Shown here one piece after another: positions 16,337-24,278 of a DNA stretch of 64,000 nucleotides. The DNA is taken from positions 1-64,000 of the forward strand of contig JAQUWD010000012.1 in NCBI GenBank assembly GCA_028693055.1, written 5' to 3'. The stretch is from Eubacteriales bacterium. GTDB lineage: Bacteria > Bacillota > Clostridia > Christensenellales > Aristaeellaceae. The stretch's first letter is position 1. The number at the start of each line of letters is the position of its first letter. The notes beneath the pieces are model-generated. The model was given only the letters and a program-made list of their open reading frames with translations. It had not been told where the DNA came from and searched no databases. The translations under genes and the position numbers were made by a program.

Positions 16337-19063
16337 TTAGCCGTTCTTCCCACAGCAGTGTTTATATTTTTTGCCGCTGCCGCAGGGACAGGGCTGATTG
16401 CGGCCCGGAGCGCCCGGAATGGCTTTGTTGGTGGGCGCGCCGCCTTTTTTGGCTTGACCGTTGTCGTCGCCTTGAAGCTCGGCTTGGGTCTTGCTTAAGT
16501 CCACCGCGCGGTGACGCTCCGGGAGACGCTCGATACGGCTTTGGTAAATGCGACGGCTGGTTTCCTCCCGGATGAGGTGAATCATATCGTTAAACATATC
16601 GTAGCTTTCCATACGATACTCCTGCACAGGGTTGCGTTGGCCGTAGGCCCGTAGACCAATGCCGTCCCGCAGGTTATCCATATCGTCGATATGGTCCATC
16701 CAATGGCGGTCGATGGCGCTTAAGAGCACCACTCGTTCAAATTCACGCATATCCACGCCGATTTCCGCCAGCATGGCTTCCCGTTCGGCGTAGAATTCGT
16801 CCGCATCCTTGTAGAGAAGCTTGGTAAGCTCCTCCGGCTCCTCCATTTTCTTGATCTGCTCGGAGTATTTGTCGAAGGTGCCGGGCTTTAGGCATAAATG
16901 CTCCAAATAGTCCTTCGCGTCCTCAAGGCTCCAATCGAAGCTGCCCTCGCCGGTAAAGTTGCGCTCGCCGGTGGCGTCGATCAGCTTGTGCACCATGGAG
17001 ACGATGGTATCCCGGACGTTGCCGCCCATCAGGATGTCTTTGCGCTGACCGTAAATCTGCTCCCGCTGCTTGTTCATCACGTCGTCGTATTCCAGCACGC
17101 TCTTACGGATGGAGAAGTTACGACCCTCGATGCGCTTCTGAGCGGCTTCGATTTGCTTGGTGAGCATGCCGGCTTCCAGCGGTTGATCCTCGGTAAGTCC
17201 CAACCGCTCGATCATGGGCGCGATGCGTTCCGAGCCGAAGAGGCGCATCACGTCATCCTCTAGGCTGATAAAGAACTGGGTGCTGCCCGGATCGCCTTGA
17301 CGACCGGCGCGACCCCGCAGCTGGTTGTCGATGCGGCGGCTCTCGTGACGTTCGGTGCCGATGATGTGCAGACCGCCGACGGACATGACCTTCTCGTGCT
17401 CCGCATCGGTTTCCTTGCGGAAGCCGTCATACAGCTCCCGGTAACGCTTGCGCGCGTCCAGCACGGTTTGGTCTACATTTTCGTTATGGCCGGTGGCTGC
17501 CTCGATCAGCTCATCGGGATAGCTTTCCTGGCGCATGGCGCGGCGAGCCAGAAAGTCGGGGTTGCCGCCCAGCAAAATATCCGTGCCGCGTCCGGCCATG
17601 TTGGTAGCGATAGTGACGGAGCCGACGTGACCGGCCTGCGCTACAATTTCTGCTTCCTTCTGGTGGTTCTTGGCGTTCAAAACCTCGTGAGGTACGCCGC
17701 GCAGACTAATCAAGTGGCTGAGCATTTCGCTGGTTTCCACGTTGACCGTACCTACCAAGATGGGCTGACCGCTCTTGTGGCGCTCCACGATTTCTTCCAC
17801 CACGGCGTTGAACTTGCCTTTTTTGGTTTTATAGACCACGTCGTTGGTATCCTTGCGGATCATGGGCTTATTGGTGGGAATTTGCACGACGTCCAGATTG
17901 TAGATGCCTTGGAATTCCTCTTCCTCGGTTTTGGCAGTACCGGTCATGCCGCTGATCTTCTGATACATGCGGAAGTAGTTCTGGAAGGTGATGGTGGCTA
18001 GCGTTTTGCTTTCCCGCTCCACCTTGACGTGCTCCTTGGCTTCGATGGCCTGATGAAGCCCGTCGCTGTAGCGGCGGCCCACCATCAAGCGCCCGGTAAA
18101 CTCGTCTACAATGACAACCTCGCCGTTTTGCACCACATAGTCTACGTCTCGCTTCATCAAGGTGTGGGCCTTTAGCGCGGCTAGAATGTGATGGTACAGC
18201 TCGCTGTTATCCAGATCGGCGATGTTTTCTACGTTAAAGGCCTGCTGCGCCTTGGCAACGCCGTCCTCCGTCAGGGTGACGGCCTTTTCCTTCTCGGCGA
18301 TGGTGTAATCTGCCTCGTTACGCAGGCGGGACACAAAACGATCAGCCTTTTCATACAGGTCTGTGGACTTGTCCCCTTGACCTGAAATAATCAGCGGCGT
18401 GCGGGCTTCGTCGATCAAGATGGAGTCCACCTCGTCCACGACGGCGTACACATGTCCCCGCTGCACCATGTCCTTTTCCTGAATGACCATGTTATCCCGA
18501 AGATAATCAAAGCCCATTTCGTTATTGGTGCCGTAGGTGATATCGCAGGCATAGGCCTCTCTGCGCTGGGCATTGTCCAAATCATGGACGATCAGGCCCA
18601 CGGTAAGCCCCATAAAGCGGTAAATTTTCCCCATCCATTCACTATCGCGCTTGGCGAGGTAGTCGTTCACCGTGACGATATGCACGCCCTCGCCGGTTAA
18701 GGCGTTCAGGTAGGCGGGTAGGGTAGCCACCAAGGTTTTGCCCTCGCCGGTTTTCATCTCGGCAATCCGTCCCTGATGGAGGCAGATACCGCCCACCACC
18801 TGCACGGGATAGGGCCGCATGCCCACCGTGCGATCCGCCGCTTCCCGGCAGGCTGCAAAAGCTTCGGGCAGCAGTTGATCAATGGTTTCACCGTTTTTCA
18901 AACGATTCTTGAATTCCGGGGTTTTGGCTTGCAGCGCTTCGTCGCTGAGCGCCTTATATTCCGCTTCCAGCGCCAGTACGTTGGCTGCGATCTTTTGCAG
19001 CTGTTTGACCTCTTTTTCGTTGCTCTGACCAAACAGTTTCTTAACGACGTCCATCATTCCCAA
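16337..19063 (-). CDS. secA: Preprotein translocase ATPase SecA
   Basis: SecA drives protein export through SecYEG. The 908-residue protein has Walker A MKTGEGKT (about 103-110), the [13 protein letters not shown] helicase motif II region, [34 protein letters not shown] and the C-terminal zinc motif [13 protein letters not shown] for SecB or ribosome contact. The frame starts at a TTG (19063) spaced 10 bp from AAGGAG; the ATG two codons later is an alternative. Promoter at 19123-19152. It forms an operon with prfB. Confidence 0.98.
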   Translation of the reverse strand: MGMMDVVKKLFGQSNEKEVKQLQKIAANVLALEAEYKALSDEALQAKTPEFKNRLKNGETIDQLLPEAFAACREAADRTVGMRPYPVQVVGGICLHQGRIAEMKTGEGKTLVATLPAYLNALTGEGVHIVTVNDYLAKRDSEWMGKIYRFMGLTVGLIVHDLDNAQRREAYACDITYGTNNEMGFDYLRDNMVIQEKDMVQRGHVYAVVDEVDSILIDEARTPLIISGQGDKSTDLYEKADRFVSRLRNEADYTIAEKEKAVTLTEDGVAKAQQAFNVENIADLDNSELYHHILAALKAHTLMKRDVDYVVQNGEVVIVDEFTGRLMVGRRYSDGLHQAIEAKEHVKVERESKTLATITFQNYFRMYQKISGMTGTAKTEEEEFQGIYNLDVVQIPTNKPMIRKDTNDVVYKTKKGKFNAVVEEIVERHKSGQPILVGTVNVETSEMLSHLISLRGVPHEVLNAKNHQKEAEIVAQAGHVGSVTIATNMAGRGTDILLGGNPDFLARRAMRQESYPDELIEAATGHNENVDQTVLDARKRYRELYDGFRKETDAEHEKVMSVGGLHIIGTERHESRRIDNQLRGRAGRQGDPGSTQFFISLEDDVMRLFGSERIAPMIERLGLTEDQPLEAGMLTKQIEAAQKRIEGRNFSIRKSVLEYDDVMNKQREQIYGQRKDILMGGNVRDTIVSMVHKLIDATGERNFTGEGSFDWSLEDAKDYLEHLCLKPGTFDKYSEQIKKMEEPEELTKLLYKDADEFYAEREAMLAEIGVDMREFERVVLLSAIDRHWMDHIDDMDNLRDGIGLRAYGQRNPVQEYRMESYDMFNDMIHLIREETSRRIYQSRIERLPERHRAVDLSKTQAELQGDDNGQAKKGGAPTNKAIPGAPGRNQPCPCGSGKKYKHCCGKNG

Positions 19064-19122
19064 AGCTTTCAGTCTCCTTCAGCATAGCGGTAGCCGCTTA
19101 TAAGCAGCATAACTCAAATTTT

Positions 19123-19152
19123 ATTATAACATGCGCCGCTCGGGGTGCGCAA
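19123..19152 (-). promoter_or_regulatory. secA promoter
   Basis: On the minus strand TTGCGC (19152-19147) and a perfect TATAAT (19128-19123) are 18 bp apart, about 60 bp upstream of the secA start. Confidence 0.7.
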
Positions 19153-19194
19153 CCTATTAAAAATGAAAATATGGAAAGCATTTGGAAAGCATTT

Positions 19195-20370
19195 TTATGG
19201 AAGGATATGCTCCAGCAAGTCGTCACAATGCTCGTCCGGCCCAACGGTGGAGGCGTACAATCCAAACAGCGCGTTATCGTACTCTCCTCCTACCGTCATT
19301 TCCCATTTGCGCTGCCGCTGGCTTGCGTGGTATTCTAGCGCCTCCGTTGCTATCGTTATGCTATCCTTACCTTGAAATGCCGATAGGGGCTTACTCCAAT
19401 CCATTTGGGTAACGCGCTGTCCCTCCTGAGTCCATAGATGAAGATAGAGCTTTTTAACCTGCCACGCCCCATAGGATGCGGCAGATGCTGGATACGAAGC
19501 TGGGTCAGCCGCCGCGTTCATCGCTGATATACTGATATCCGCAGCAGCGCGGTGTGCGCCGTGGCCATATTCACCATTTATATCATGGGTTACTAGCACT
19601 TCTGGCTGATGTCTTCGAAGAACGCTTACAAGCCGTTCCATCAGCGTTTCTCGCCGCCAGCCTTGATATTGCTTTTTAAGCGTATTGGAATAAAAGTCTG
19701 TCATAGATAGGGTATCCGGGTAGGCAGTTACACCGCAATGCCATAATCCATCTAAAAGCTCCAATCGCCGCAGGGGCGTGGAACGTACCAGATAAACTAC
19801 TTGTACTTTGTTTTTTCGTTCCCCTGCATAGGTGGGTAGTAATCCTCCCATCCAAAGAAGCTCGTCGTCCGGGTGGGCTACCAGCACCATTAAATCCGCC
19901 TTTTCTAGGTCTGTCCATTGCTGTACGTTTTCGGGCTTATCGCCCTCCCCGTAAACGGTAATCTCTGCCAGAAAGAGTTGGCCTTTATCAACATTGCTGA
20001 TTCGGCAACGGTCAACGCCCGTTGGTAAAGGAAACCAATCGCTTAAATGGGTTCCCCCAGAGGCGATAGTCGTCCATTGATCATACGTCTTCACTTGAAT
20101 TTCCACTAAGGATGGACGGTCGTACCATTGAATATAAAGCCCGCCGATTGGATTACCTTCACTCACGATTTCTAGAGCCTCGCCCCGACGCAGCTTTCCA
20201 AAAGTTGAATAATCGTGATCTTTTATTTCGGCACTGCGGCTTGTTTGGCCGTTGCGCCAGAACGTGCAGTCATTTGTGATTTCTTTTGCCGCTTGAGCAA
20301 ATGAAGAAGCGGTATAGGACAATATGAGGACGAACGTGAAGATAATGAAGAAGAAACGTACTTTTCTCAT
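19195..20370 (-). CDS. Secreted PIG-L (LmbE-like) deacetylase
   Basis: PIG-L enzymes are zinc hydrolases that remove N-acetyl groups from amino sugars. The metal site LVAHPDDELLW lies near residue 165 and the second part HDINGEYGHGAHRAA further on. An N-terminal signal peptide (FFFIIFTFVLILSYTASSFA) directs export; residues 30-145 form a separate beta-rich domain resembling a discoidin/F5-8 carbohydrate-binding fold. At 391 residues it is longer than the 230-residue catalytic core. It stands alone, in the same orientation as the operon upstream but beyond a terminator. Its A/T-richer codon use differs slightly from its neighbours, so recent acquisition is possible. Substrate unknown. Confidence 0.88.
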   Translation of the reverse strand: MRKVRFFFIIFTFVLILSYTASSFAQAAKEITNDCTFWRNGQTSRSAEIKDHDYSTFGKLRRGEALEIVSEGNPIGGLYIQWYDRPSLVEIQVKTYDQWTTIASGGTHLSDWFPLPTGVDRCRISNVDKGQLFLAEITVYGEGDKPENVQQWTDLEKADLMVLVAHPDDELLWMGGLLPTYAGERKNKVQVVYLVRSTPLRRLELLDGLWHCGVTAYPDTLSMTDFYSNTLKKQYQGWRRETLMERLVSVLRRHQPEVLVTHDINGEYGHGAHRAAADISISAMNAAADPASYPASAASYGAWQVKKLYLHLWTQEGQRVTQMDWSKPLSAFQGKDSITIATEALEYHASQRQRKWEMTVGGEYDNALFGLYASTVGPDEHCDDLLEHILP

Positions 20371-20454
20371 GGGGATGCTCCTCTACCCTTTTTATGTTGG
20401 CTGTAAAAGGCTCACAGTAACCTTGCCCGTTTGCTGATAAATACCGCTAATGAA

Positions 20455-20483
20455 AAGGGAAGGTGAATCAAGCACCCTCCCTT
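20455..20483 (-). terminator. Terminator of the ECF/Mrp operon
   Basis: On the minus strand GGGAGGGTG pairs with CACCTTCCC across a short loop and is followed by TTTTC. It lies about 130 bp after the last gene of the operon running from 24068 to 20611. Confidence 0.6.
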
Positions 20484-20610
20484 GCGTTATCACTTTTGTT
20501 GTCGTTTTGATCAACAGCGAGGAGGCGTTCTGCGAGACGCCCTCTAGCTTCGGGTTTTCATGTTCCTTGCGTTGAACCATGATCGAGAATCATTTCGTTG
20601 CGGCCCACCA

Positions 20611-21090
20611 TTACAAGCCTGCGTTGATTTCCTCGCTTAGCAGACGGGCGCTGGCTTCCACATAACGCGCGCAAGGCCTGACGCGATAGTACTCCGGCGT
20701 GCGCGCCTCAGGCTCCGCCTTGGCGGCGATCCCCGCGGCGCTCAATAGCTCCCGGCAGTTAGAGGTATGGTATTGGTCGGTAAAACGGGCGTGCAGCCCC
20801 TGCACCCGAGCGTAAAGCTGCTGCTTGCCCACCTTGTCCTCCGGGTCGTCATAGCCTTGCAAAGCGCCCAGCACCATAAACATGGCGCTGACCGTCCCGC
20901 AGGTAAAGCGCAGCCCGCCCATGCCGCCGCCCATGCCGCTGGCGATGCGCAAGGCTTGCTCTTGGGACAGTCCCATTTCCTCGGCAAACGCCGCAAAAAC
21001 AGCCTGAGCGCAATTATAGCCTTCTAGAAACAAATCCCGGGCTTTTGCCGCTTTTGCTTCTCCGTCGATGGGCTCCCTCAGCTCACTCAT
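20611..21090 (-). CDS. C_GCAxxG_C_C family putative redox protein
   Basis: The 159-residue protein matches the C_GCAxxG_C_C family: EGYNCAQAVFAAFAEE, then SGMGGGMGGLRFTCGTVSAMFMVLGAL, then a distal Cys pair (SNCRELL and PCARYVEASARLL). The conserved cysteines suggest disulfide exchange or metal/cluster binding, but no activity is established. The gene overlaps the end of mrp by 8 bp, so the two are coupled; a link with iron-sulfur cluster handling is plausible. Confidence 0.85.
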   Translation of the reverse strand: MSELREPIDGEAKAAKARDLFLEGYNCAQAVFAAFAEEMGLSQEQALRIASGMGGGMGGLRFTCGTVSAMFMVLGALQGYDDPEDKVGKQQLYARVQGLHARFTDQYHTSNCRELLSAAGIAAKAEPEARTPEYYRVRPCARYVEASARLLSEEINAGL

Positions 21091-21925
21091 GGGTTTTGGG
21101 CTGCAAATCGGCGATGGCTTCTGCTAGCTGATCCAGCCATGTGCCGTTAAACAGCTCGATCATGCCCTTGTCAATACCGCCTGCCAGCTTGGGATCAATG
21201 GGCAACGCGGCTGTCAGCGGGATCTCATACTTTTGGGCGATTTCATTCCGGCGGCTCTGTCCGAACAGCTCCACCTTCTTGTGGCAATCCGGGCATTCCA
21301 CATAGCTCATGTTTTCCACAAGCCCTAAAACGGGAACATTCATCATTTCCGTCATTTTCAGCGCTTTTTCAACGATCATGCCTACCAGCTCCTGCGGCGT
21401 GCTCACCAGCACCACGCCGTCCACGGGGATGGACTGGAATACGGTAAGCATGACGTCGCCGGTTCCCGGCGGCATATCGATATACAGCACGTCCTTATCG
21501 CCCCAGATAACGTCGGTCCAGAACTGACCTACTGCCCCCGCGATCACCGGCCCGCGCCAGACCACCGGGTCGTTGTCATTTTCCAAAAGTAGGTTCAAGC
21601 TCATCACGTCAATACCGGTTTTGGTGCGCACGGGAAAAATGCCTGTATCCGTTCCGGCTGCTTTTTCCTTAAGGCCAAAGGCACGGGGAATGGAGGGGCC
21701 TGTGATATCTGCGTCCAGAATGCCCGTTTTCAGCCCCATGCGCTGGGATAATACAGCCAGCAGCGCAGTTACCATGCTCTTGCCTACGCCGCCCTTGCCG
21801 CTGCATACGCCGATCACTTTTTTGATGTGGCTAAGCTCGTGGGGCTTTTGCAGCAAGCTTTCCGGCTCGGTGCGTTCGCCGCAGCTCTGCCCGCAGGTAG
21901 AGCAGTCATGTGTACATTCGCTCAT
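21083..21925 (-). CDS. mrp: Mrp/NBP35 (ApbC) family iron-sulfur carrier ATPase
   Basis: The 280-residue protein has a deviant Walker A CSGKGGVGKS, DADITGPSIPRAFGL, PPGTGDVMLT and the C-terminal cluster-binding YVECPDC typical of Mrp/NBP35 ATPases, which hold and pass on [4Fe-4S] clusters. It also carries an N-terminal Cys motif (CTHDCSTCGQSC) like NBP35. Ribosome site GGAGAAGGAAACG precedes ATG at 21925. Fourth gene of a five-gene operon. Confidence 0.92.
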   Translation of the reverse strand: MSECTHDCSTCGQSCGERTEPESLLQKPHELSHIKKVIGVCSGKGGVGKSMVTALLAVLSQRMGLKTGILDADITGPSIPRAFGLKEKAAGTDTGIFPVRTKTGIDVMSLNLLLENDNDPVVWRGPVIAGAVGQFWTDVIWGDKDVLYIDMPPGTGDVMLTVFQSIPVDGVVLVSTPQELVGMIVEKALKMTEMMNVPVLGLVENMSYVECPDCHKKVELFGQSRRNEIAQKYEIPLTAALPIDPKLAGGIDKGMIELFNGTWLDQLAEAIADLQPKTHE

Positions 21926-21952
21926 GATCGTTTCCTTCTCCTTTTACTCGGT

Positions 21953-22372
21953 TTACCGCTCAGTTTGTCCGGCAAGCTCTCCAACCATACGCACGCCCTC
22001 ACGGATGAGCGCGTCCAGCGATTGAACGCCGACACCGGCGATGCGTAGGCCGCAGCGTTCCAGAGGAATGAGGATTTTCTCCGCCTCGCTAAGGCTGACC
22101 GCCGCGGCAATGGCGGGGGAAACCTCCCCCATCATGGAGTTCGCATGGAGAATACCGCTTACGCCGATAATCACGTCGGCGCTTCGGCATTGGTAGCGAA
22201 TCGCGTTTTCGCCAGTGGCGGCGTAATCCGCGCCCGCCTTGAGCATGGCGGTTGTAGCCTGCACGTTGGTTCCCAGACCGATCACCGGTTGATCCGGCAT
22301 GGACTGCTTCAGCGCCGACACGATGGCCTTGCCTACGCCGCCGCCCTGACCGTCAATCACCAAAATCTTCAA
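21953..22372 (-). CDS. DUF3842 family protein
   Basis: This 139-residue protein begins LKILVIDGQGGGVGKAIVSAL, a Rossmann-like glycine motif, and continues with PVIGLGTNVQATTAMLKAGAD and SADVIIGVSGILHANSMMGEVSPAIA, the pattern I know as DUF3842. Function is unknown; the fold suggests nucleotide or cofactor binding. I start it at TTG (22372), whose TTGA overlaps the TGA of the upstream kinase and which has GGGAGG 6 bp before it. Conserved position within an operon with Mrp suggests a shared role. Confidence 0.8.
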   Translation of the reverse strand: MKILVIDGQGGGVGKAIVSALKQSMPDQPVIGLGTNVQATTAMLKAGADYAATGENAIRYQCRSADVIIGVSGILHANSMMGEVSPAIAAAVSLSEAEKILIPLERCGLRIAGVGVQSLDALIREGVRMVGELAGQTER

Positions 22373-23472
22373 AGCGTTTCCTCCCAAGACAGACTGGAAA
22401 GAACTATGTTTGCTCTTCCTTCCATATCATACGCCCCGAAGTACTTTTTTTCAAGGGGTATCCATTCCTGCTCGAAGCGTTCCAGCTTCTCCGGGTTTCG
22501 GTGAGCCAGACGGCGCAGCTGCTCATCGCCGTCCACCCGCAGGAAAGCGGTTAACGCGTTCATTTGCTCATAAGCGGATAGAAAGCGAGGGTGCATGGAA
22601 TAGCTGCCCTCCACAACGCGCAGCCGTGCCGTCGGGCAGTAAAAGGGGCTCATGCTGCCGTCGGCGCAATGAAAGCGTCGATAGGAAAACGACTTTTCTA
22701 AGGGCAGGTTGGGCAGTACCTCACGAATAAACCGCTCATAATGCACGTTGCCGCCGGGCTCCTGAAAACGGGCGGGAGTGCGCAAATCAAAGGGAAGAAA
22801 AAAATCGTCCATGTGTATTACGGGCACGCCGTCATAGAGCCGCGAAAGCAGCTCTCCTAACGTGGTCTTGCCCGCTCCGCAGTAGCCGTCCAGCACCACG
22901 GTGAGGGCACGCCCCGCTTCCGCCTCGCCGCACAGGCGGTTGTCCAGCTCCGCAATCAAGGGCAGGAGCACGGCAAAATCGCTAAATACCACCCGATAGG
23001 CGGGATGGTAGGCCTCGCGATAGCCTGCGCTATGGCTTACGGCGGGATACCCCTTTGCCCGATACTCCGCCAGATATTGCTCCAGCGCTTCAGCGGAGAA
23101 GGGCGTTTCGCCTGCAACAGCCAGCTTTCTAAGCTGCTCCAGCGACTGCTGAAAGGAGGCTGCGCTGCCCTTTTGCTCCTGTGCAGTCAGCTTCATCATG
23201 GCGGCTAGCCGCTCCGGTCGAAGCGCTCGCACTGCCGGCGCTTCCAGATTGAGTCGGCAAAGCCCGTTCCCGATAGGCGTAGCCGCTATGGCGTTCTTTC
23301 GTACTGGTACGGCTGCGGTTTCCCTCCGCAGCCAGCTGATACAGGCGGATAAATCGGTAAAAAGATGGCCGCAGCCAAACTCGTTTTGGTAAACGAGCTT
23401 GACCGCGTCCGTTGGCTCCATTCGCGGAGCCTCCTTGATTCGCTTTTTCAAAAGCGCTTCATTCATTTTCAT
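22369..23472 (-). CDS. Two-domain protein: unknown N-terminal domain plus uridine-kinase-like P-loop kinase
   Basis: The C-terminal half (from residue 185) has Walker A VVLDGYCGAGKTT (about 196-203), VIHMDDFFLP, and VVEGSYSMHPRF, the layout of the uridine/pantothenate (PRK-type) kinase superfamily. The first 175 residues are a separate helical domain with YQNEFGCGHLFTD and SAGYREAYHPAYRVV, conserved-looking but unknown to me. Start at 23472 (ATGAAAATGAATG) behind GGAAGGAAACG gives 367 residues; the frame runs open to 23706 but overlaps the ECF gene there and is not coding. Lying directly after an ECF S component, it may phosphorylate the imported vitamin or nucleoside. Confidence 0.8.
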   Translation of the reverse strand: MKMNEALLKKRIKEAPRMEPTDAVKLVYQNEFGCGHLFTDLSACISWLRRETAAVPVRKNAIAATPIGNGLCRLNLEAPAVRALRPERLAAMMKLTAQEQKGSAASFQQSLEQLRKLAVAGETPFSAEALEQYLAEYRAKGYPAVSHSAGYREAYHPAYRVVFSDFAVLLPLIAELDNRLCGEAEAGRALTVVLDGYCGAGKTTLGELLSRLYDGVPVIHMDDFFLPFDLRTPARFQEPGGNVHYERFIREVLPNLPLEKSFSYRRFHCADGSMSPFYCPTARLRVVEGSYSMHPRFLSAYEQMNALTAFLRVDGDEQLRRLAHRNPEKLERFEQEWIPLEKKYFGAYDMEGRANIVLSSLSWEETL

Positions 23473-23510
23473 TCGTTTCCTTCCATGGATGCTGCTATTT
23501 AGCGCTCTGC

Positions 23511-24068
23511 TCAGGCTTGCGCTTGTACGTCGCCCTTCATGGGAATGATTTTTGCCCTTTCCAGCGCAAACACGATGACCGGCACCAATACCAGCTGAAG
23601 CACCATGCCCGGCCATGCGTTCACAAAGCCGCCCATCCAGAACGTAGCAATGGCGAAGGTACGGTCGGTGAACAGGGCGTATAGGGGAATGCTGACCAGC
23701 CCCCACACGATTCTTCCTACCAGCATCGCTAGGATCAGCGATACATATACGGTAGTGGGCTTCTTTTCCAGTTTTTGGTACAAAAGGCCGGAGATCGCGC
23801 CATAGGCGGCCATTTCAAAGGCCATCGCCAGCGCCGTAGGCACCATGGGCGGCATGCCGAAGAGCAGGCTGCGGAAAAGCGGAAGGATAAAGCCCACCGC
23901 CAGCCCCCAGCTCCAGCCGCAAACAAAGCCGCAAATCAGCACAGGCAGATGCAGGGGGAGCAGCATGCTGCCTAATTGGGGAATTTGTCCCGTCAAAAAG
24001 GGAAGCACCAGCCCGATAGCTAGTAGAAGCGCGGAAATCACCATTTTTGTCATTTGATTCTTTTTCAT
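23511..24068 (-). CDS. ECF transporter substrate-binding S component
   Basis: The 185-residue protein has six hydrophobic segments and the S-component pattern MLLPLHLPVLICGFVCGWSWGLAVGFILPL, with AFEMAAYGAISGLLY and FVNAWPGMVLQLVLVPVIV. Such proteins bind a vitamin and dock on the shared EcfAA'T module, which is not encoded here. The LPLHIPV and FVCGW stretches remind me of pantothenate-type PanT proteins, a weak assignment. First gene of the operon; promoter at 24174-24202 and a 105-nt leader without a riboswitch I can recognise. Confidence 0.85.
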   Translation of the reverse strand: MKKNQMTKMVISALLLAIGLVLPFLTGQIPQLGSMLLPLHLPVLICGFVCGWSWGLAVGFILPLFRSLLFGMPPMVPTALAMAFEMAAYGAISGLLYQKLEKKPTTVYVSLILAMLVGRIVWGLVSIPLYALFTDRTFAIATFWMGGFVNAWPGMVLQLVLVPVIVFALERAKIIPMKGDVQAQA

Positions 24069-24173
24069 CTATGAAACGTCCTCTCCCTATTATAATCCGA
24101 AAAGACCCTTGCGCCTTTCTTCGGAAAGGACAAAAAACGCCTTCGTGACGTTCTGTGCTACAGGGATAGTTCT

Positions 24174-24202
24174 ATTGTAGCAAAAAAGAAGGAATCTGTA
24201 AA
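24174..24202 (-). promoter_or_regulatory. Promoter of the ECF/kinase/Mrp operon
   Basis: Minus-strand TTTACA (24202-24197) and TACAAT (24179-24174) are 17 bp apart. The -35 box is only 5 bp from the -35 box of the divergent regulator promoter. Confidence 0.7.
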
Positions 24203-24207
24203 TCGGT

Positions 24208-24236
24208 TTGACAGTAAACCCATGCCGTGATATCCT
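24208..24236 (+). promoter_or_regulatory. Promoter of the AraC-family regulator gene
   Basis: A perfect TTGACA (24208-24213) is followed after 17 bp by TATCCT (24231-24236). It faces away from the ECF operon promoter, the two -35 boxes being back to back. Confidence 0.65.
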
Positions 24237-24278
24237 GTGACCACGTGATGGATCAGAAAAAGAAATGGGGGAGCGGCA

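Noticed and set aside
20392..20580. Small minus-strand open frame of 62 codons
   Set aside because: No ribosome site before its ATG, no recognisable similarity, and it runs through the hairpin and T-run that terminate the upstream operon.
22369..23706. Longer form of the kinase starting at 23706
   Set aside because: The extra 78 residues overlap the ECF S-component gene in another frame and look like its shadow; a good ribosome site supports the start at 23472.
24069..24173. Possible riboswitch in the leader of the ECF operon
   Set aside because: There is one hairpin (CCGAA/TTCGG) but no match to the folate, TPP or other vitamin riboswitch cores I know, and no terminator alternative.
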